Assembly: GCA_964456185.1 (NCBI GenBank)
Contig: CAYVZZ010000010.1
Location: 1-32,917 of the forward strand
DNA: 32,917 nucleotides
Reading direction: 5' to 3'
Origin: CAYVZZ01 sp964456185
GTDB lineage: Bacteria; Pseudomonadota; Gammaproteobacteria; Pseudomonadales; Alcanivoracaceae
Part shown: positions 31,462 through 32,917 of the stretch, in pieces
Layout: every line of letters begins with the position of its first letter
Numbering within the stretch: position 1 is the stretch's first letter
Translations under genes and position numbers: made by a program
Notes under the pieces: generated by a model
Seen by the model: the letters and a program-made list of their open reading frames with translations, nothing else
The model's database searches: none
What the model was told of the DNA's origin: nothing

Positions 31462-31490
31462 TTATCAAGCCATTGGCCGACTGTTATAAT
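31462..31490 (+). promoter_or_regulatory. Promoter candidate for the PP-loop/tusA-like operon
   Basis: TTATCA (31462-31467), 17-bp spacer, and an extended -10 TGTTATAAT (TATAAT at 31485-31490), 31 bp before the start codon. Among the best sigma-70 matches in the window. Confidence 0.65.
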
Positions 31491-31521
31491 CCGCCTGCAT
31501 CCAACAGGCAAGCAGATACCC

Positions 31522-32601
31522 ATGAGTAACGGTAACACAATACAACGGCGCGCCATTGCGTTAATTTCCGGCGGACTTGATTCTATGCTGGCGGTGAAGG
31601 TCATACAAGAGCAAGGCATTCATGTCGAAGGCGTCAACTTCTTCACCGGTTTTTGTGTGGAAGGCCACACCCACGCCATCCGCAAGAAAGACAAGGATAA
31701 GCCGAAACGCAATAACGCCCTTTGGGTGGCCGATCAGCTGGGTATCAAGCTGCATATTGTGGACATCTCGGAAGAATACAAAGACGTTGTGCTCAACCCC
31801 AAGCATGGCTATGGCGCCAACCTGAACCCCTGTCTAGATTGCAAGATCTTCATGGTGAATCAGGCCAACCTGATGGTAAACAAGGCGCGTGAACTCGCTG
31901 GTGACAAAGGTTTCGACTTTATTATCACCGGCGAAGTAGTGGGTCAGCGCCCCATGAGTCAGCGTAAGGACACCATGCCGGTGGTGGATCATGAATCTGG
32001 TGCCGACGGCTATCTGGTGCGCCCGCTTTGTGCCAAGAATTTGCCGCCGACCATTCCCGAACAGGAAGGCTGGATTGACCGTGAAAAACTGCACGATATT
32101 TCCGGCCGTAACCGCAAGCCGCAAATGGCGCTGGCCGAGTATTACGGCATTGAAGGTTACGCACAGCCCGCAGGTGGTTGTTGCTTCCTGACCGATCAGG
32201 CCTATTCCAACAAGCTGGCGGACTTGTGGAAATCCCGTGGTGAGCGGGATTACGAGCTGGACGACATCATGTTGTTGAAGGTGGGGCGGCATATTCGTCC
32301 GAAACCCCACTTCAAGCTCATTGTCAGCCGCGAAGAAGGCGAAAATAACTTCCTCGAAGGCTATCGCTATCAATTCCCCAGCTTGACCACCGTCAGCTGT
32401 CCTGGTCCCTTGGCGCTGATTGATGGCAAGCTGGAGGCAGGCGACATGGAGCTGGCAGCCAGCATCGTGGCGCGTTACAGCAAAGGGCGCACGGCCGAGA
32501 GCGTCAAGTTGGAATATCGTGAGCCGGGCGGTGTCGCCTGGGAGCTGGATGTGGCACCCATGGCATCCCAAGCCATTGAAAAAGACTGGATGTTAGCCTG
32601 A
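31522..32601 (+). CDS. PP-loop ATPase, ThiI/MnmA-like tRNA thiolation family
   Basis: A 359-residue protein with an N-type ATP pyrophosphatase P-loop, ALISGGLDSMLAVKV (SGGLDS at 16-21), which adenylates tRNA or another acceptor. A NPCLDCK motif (Cys104, Cys107) parallels the NPxxxCN region of MnmA, and a second Cys pair lies in QPAGGCCFLTD (Cys220, Cys221); these could relay persulfide sulfur. The C-terminal part (about 250-345: VGRHIRPKPHFKLIVSREEGENN) resembles the NFACT-R-like RNA-binding module reported in such proteins. It is neither canonical ThiI (no THUMP or rhodanese) nor canonical MnmA. ATG 31522 is chosen because the earlier frame has no family sequence. The stop overlaps the TusA-like gene (TGATG). 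The modified base is unknown. Confidence 0.85.
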   Translation: MSNGNTIQRRAIALISGGLDSMLAVKVIQEQGIHVEGVNFFTGFCVEGHTHAIRKKDKDKPKRNNALWVADQLGIKLHIVDISEEYKDVVLNPKHGYGANLNPCLDCKIFMVNQANLMVNKARELAGDKGFDFIITGEVVGQRPMSQRKDTMPVVDHESGADGYLVRPLCAKNLPPTIPEQEGWIDREKLHDISGRNRKPQMALAEYYGIEGYAQPAGGCCFLTDQAYSNKLADLWKSRGERDYELDDIMLLKVGRHIRPKPHFKLIVSREEGENNFLEGYRYQFPSLTTVSCPGPLALIDGKLEAGDMELAASIVARYSKGRTAESVKLEYREPGGVAWELDVAPMASQAIEKDWMLA

Positions 32602-32852
32602 TGAAACATCAGCTGGACGTGCGCAAACTGCTCTGTCCGATTCCCGTCATTCGCACGCAGAATAAGGTGAAAGAGCTGGCTGAAGGTGACGAACTGGAGG
32701 TGATTGCCACCGATCCGGGGGCGCTGAATGATATCCCTTCTTGGTGCCGCATTAATGGCCATGACGTGTTGGATTATGGCGACAGCGAAACGGCAGGAGA
32801 AGTGTTTGTTTTGCTGCGTGTTGGTGAGAAAGCCGACTCGATTTATCTGTAA
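32601..32852 (+). CDS. TusA-like sulfur carrier protein
   Basis: An 83-residue protein of the TusA/SirA/YeeD family with the sulfur-carrying CPxP motif, LLCPIPVIRTQNKV (Cys12), then GDELEVIATDPGALNDIPSWC and a terminal strand. Family members pass persulfide sulfur in relay. Its ATG overlaps the stop of the PP-loop protein by one base, so the two are translated together, which supports a sulfur-donor role to that enzyme. It is not called tusA here because the organism may hold a separate true tusA. The stop codon lies in a perfect hairpin. Confidence 0.93.
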   Translation: MKHQLDVRKLLCPIPVIRTQNKVKELAEGDELEVIATDPGALNDIPSWCRINGHDVLDYGDSETAGEVFVLLRVGEKADSIYL

Positions 32853-32863
32853 TCGAGTCGGCT
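32831..32863. terminator. Perfect 12-bp stem-loop over the TusA-like stop codon
   Basis: AGCCGACTCGAT, loop TTATCTGTA, ATCGAGTCGGCT. The stem begins within the last codons and the loop covers the stop. No T-run follows on either strand, so this is the same type as the element at 2325-2352. Confidence 0.6.
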
Positions 32864-32872
32864 AGGCTGGCA

Positions 32873-32917
32873 TTAGGCCAATAGCGCCTTTTGGTCATCG
32901 CTGAGGATGTTGTAAAG
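32873..32917 (-). CDS. C-terminal end of a leftward gene (partial)
   Basis: On the minus strand the last 45 bases read LYNILSDDQKALLA followed by TAA at 32875-32873. The segment resembles the LTxxQ-type ends of Spy/CpxP-like proteins (ILSDDQKALL), but 14 residues cannot establish a family. Placement directly after a convergent hairpin supports it as the true end of a gene that begins outside the window. Confidence 0.45.
   Translation of the reverse strand, partial: LYNILSDDQKALLA

Noticed and set aside
31834..32571. 245-codon open frame on the minus strand opposite the PP-loop gene
   Set aside because: Antisense shadow: no recognisable domain, composition skewed to Thr/His/Gln, and the opposite strand encodes a clear ATPase.
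1..32917. tRNA genes, CRISPR arrays, insertion sequences, toxin-antitoxin pairs or phage genes
   Set aside because: I looked for the usual marks (clover-leaf ends, regularly spaced repeats, transposases with terminal repeats, small overlapping toxin pairs) and found none.

Overview
The window is a compact gammaproteobacterial chromosome segment. Nearly every base is coding and no intergenic gap exceeds 300 bp. I see no rRNA, tRNA, CRISPR array, insertion sequence or prophage. The gene content (waaA and gmhB for LPS core, TolC, ppx/trxA/rho, and the nrdR-ribD-ribE-ribBX...ribH-nusB-thiL-pgpA block) fits Gammaproteobacteria. HMG-CoA lyase, an acyl-CoA dehydrogenase and an enoyl-CoA isomerase-like protein suggest a heterotroph that degrades fatty acids and/or leucine. 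I cannot name the genus from sequence alone.

Layout. 1-3060: the end-truncated acyl-CoA dehydrogenase and a membrane-anchored alpha/beta hydrolase run leftward. HMG-CoA lyase runs rightward from the same intergenic region, which carries a LiuR-like operator candidate. A DUF4197 lipoprotein converges on the lyase. 3254-5878: an LplT/Aas-type MFS transporter is interrupted by an in-frame amber codon, followed by a DUF445 membrane protein. 5889-11020: tag runs leftward, then glyQ-glyS-gmhB and an H-NS-like gene overlapping gloA run rightward, ending in a clear intrinsic terminator. 11126-12355: a crotonase-family gene and a small membrane protein.

12356-20744: a long leftward block read in the order glyA, nrdR, ribD, ribE, ribBX, DUF805, tpm, ribH, nusB, thiL, pgpA. 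It links one-carbon metabolism, riboflavin, thiamine and phospholipid steps. A strong hairpin between DUF805 and tpm probably divides it. 20825-23797: short-form ppx diverges from trxA-rho, and the rho leader contains hairpins and a T7 run. 23976-26674: tolC converges with waaA.

26743-29145: an overlapping operon of an FAD oxidoreductase, an aldo/keto reductase and a stand-alone PAS protein. It converges with a leftward operon of a DUF4168 exported protein, an MscS channel and a YghU-like glutathione transferase. 31522-32852: a PP-loop (ThiI/MnmA-like) thiolation protein overlaps a TusA-like sulfur carrier, and the last 45 bases hold the end of another leftward gene.

Most promising observations: the amber-interrupted transporter (pseudogene or readthrough), the PP-loop/TusA pair, the FAD/AKR/PAS operon, the LiuR-like site, and T-less stem-loops overlapping stop codons at several convergent gene ends. 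None amounts to a demonstrated new system.
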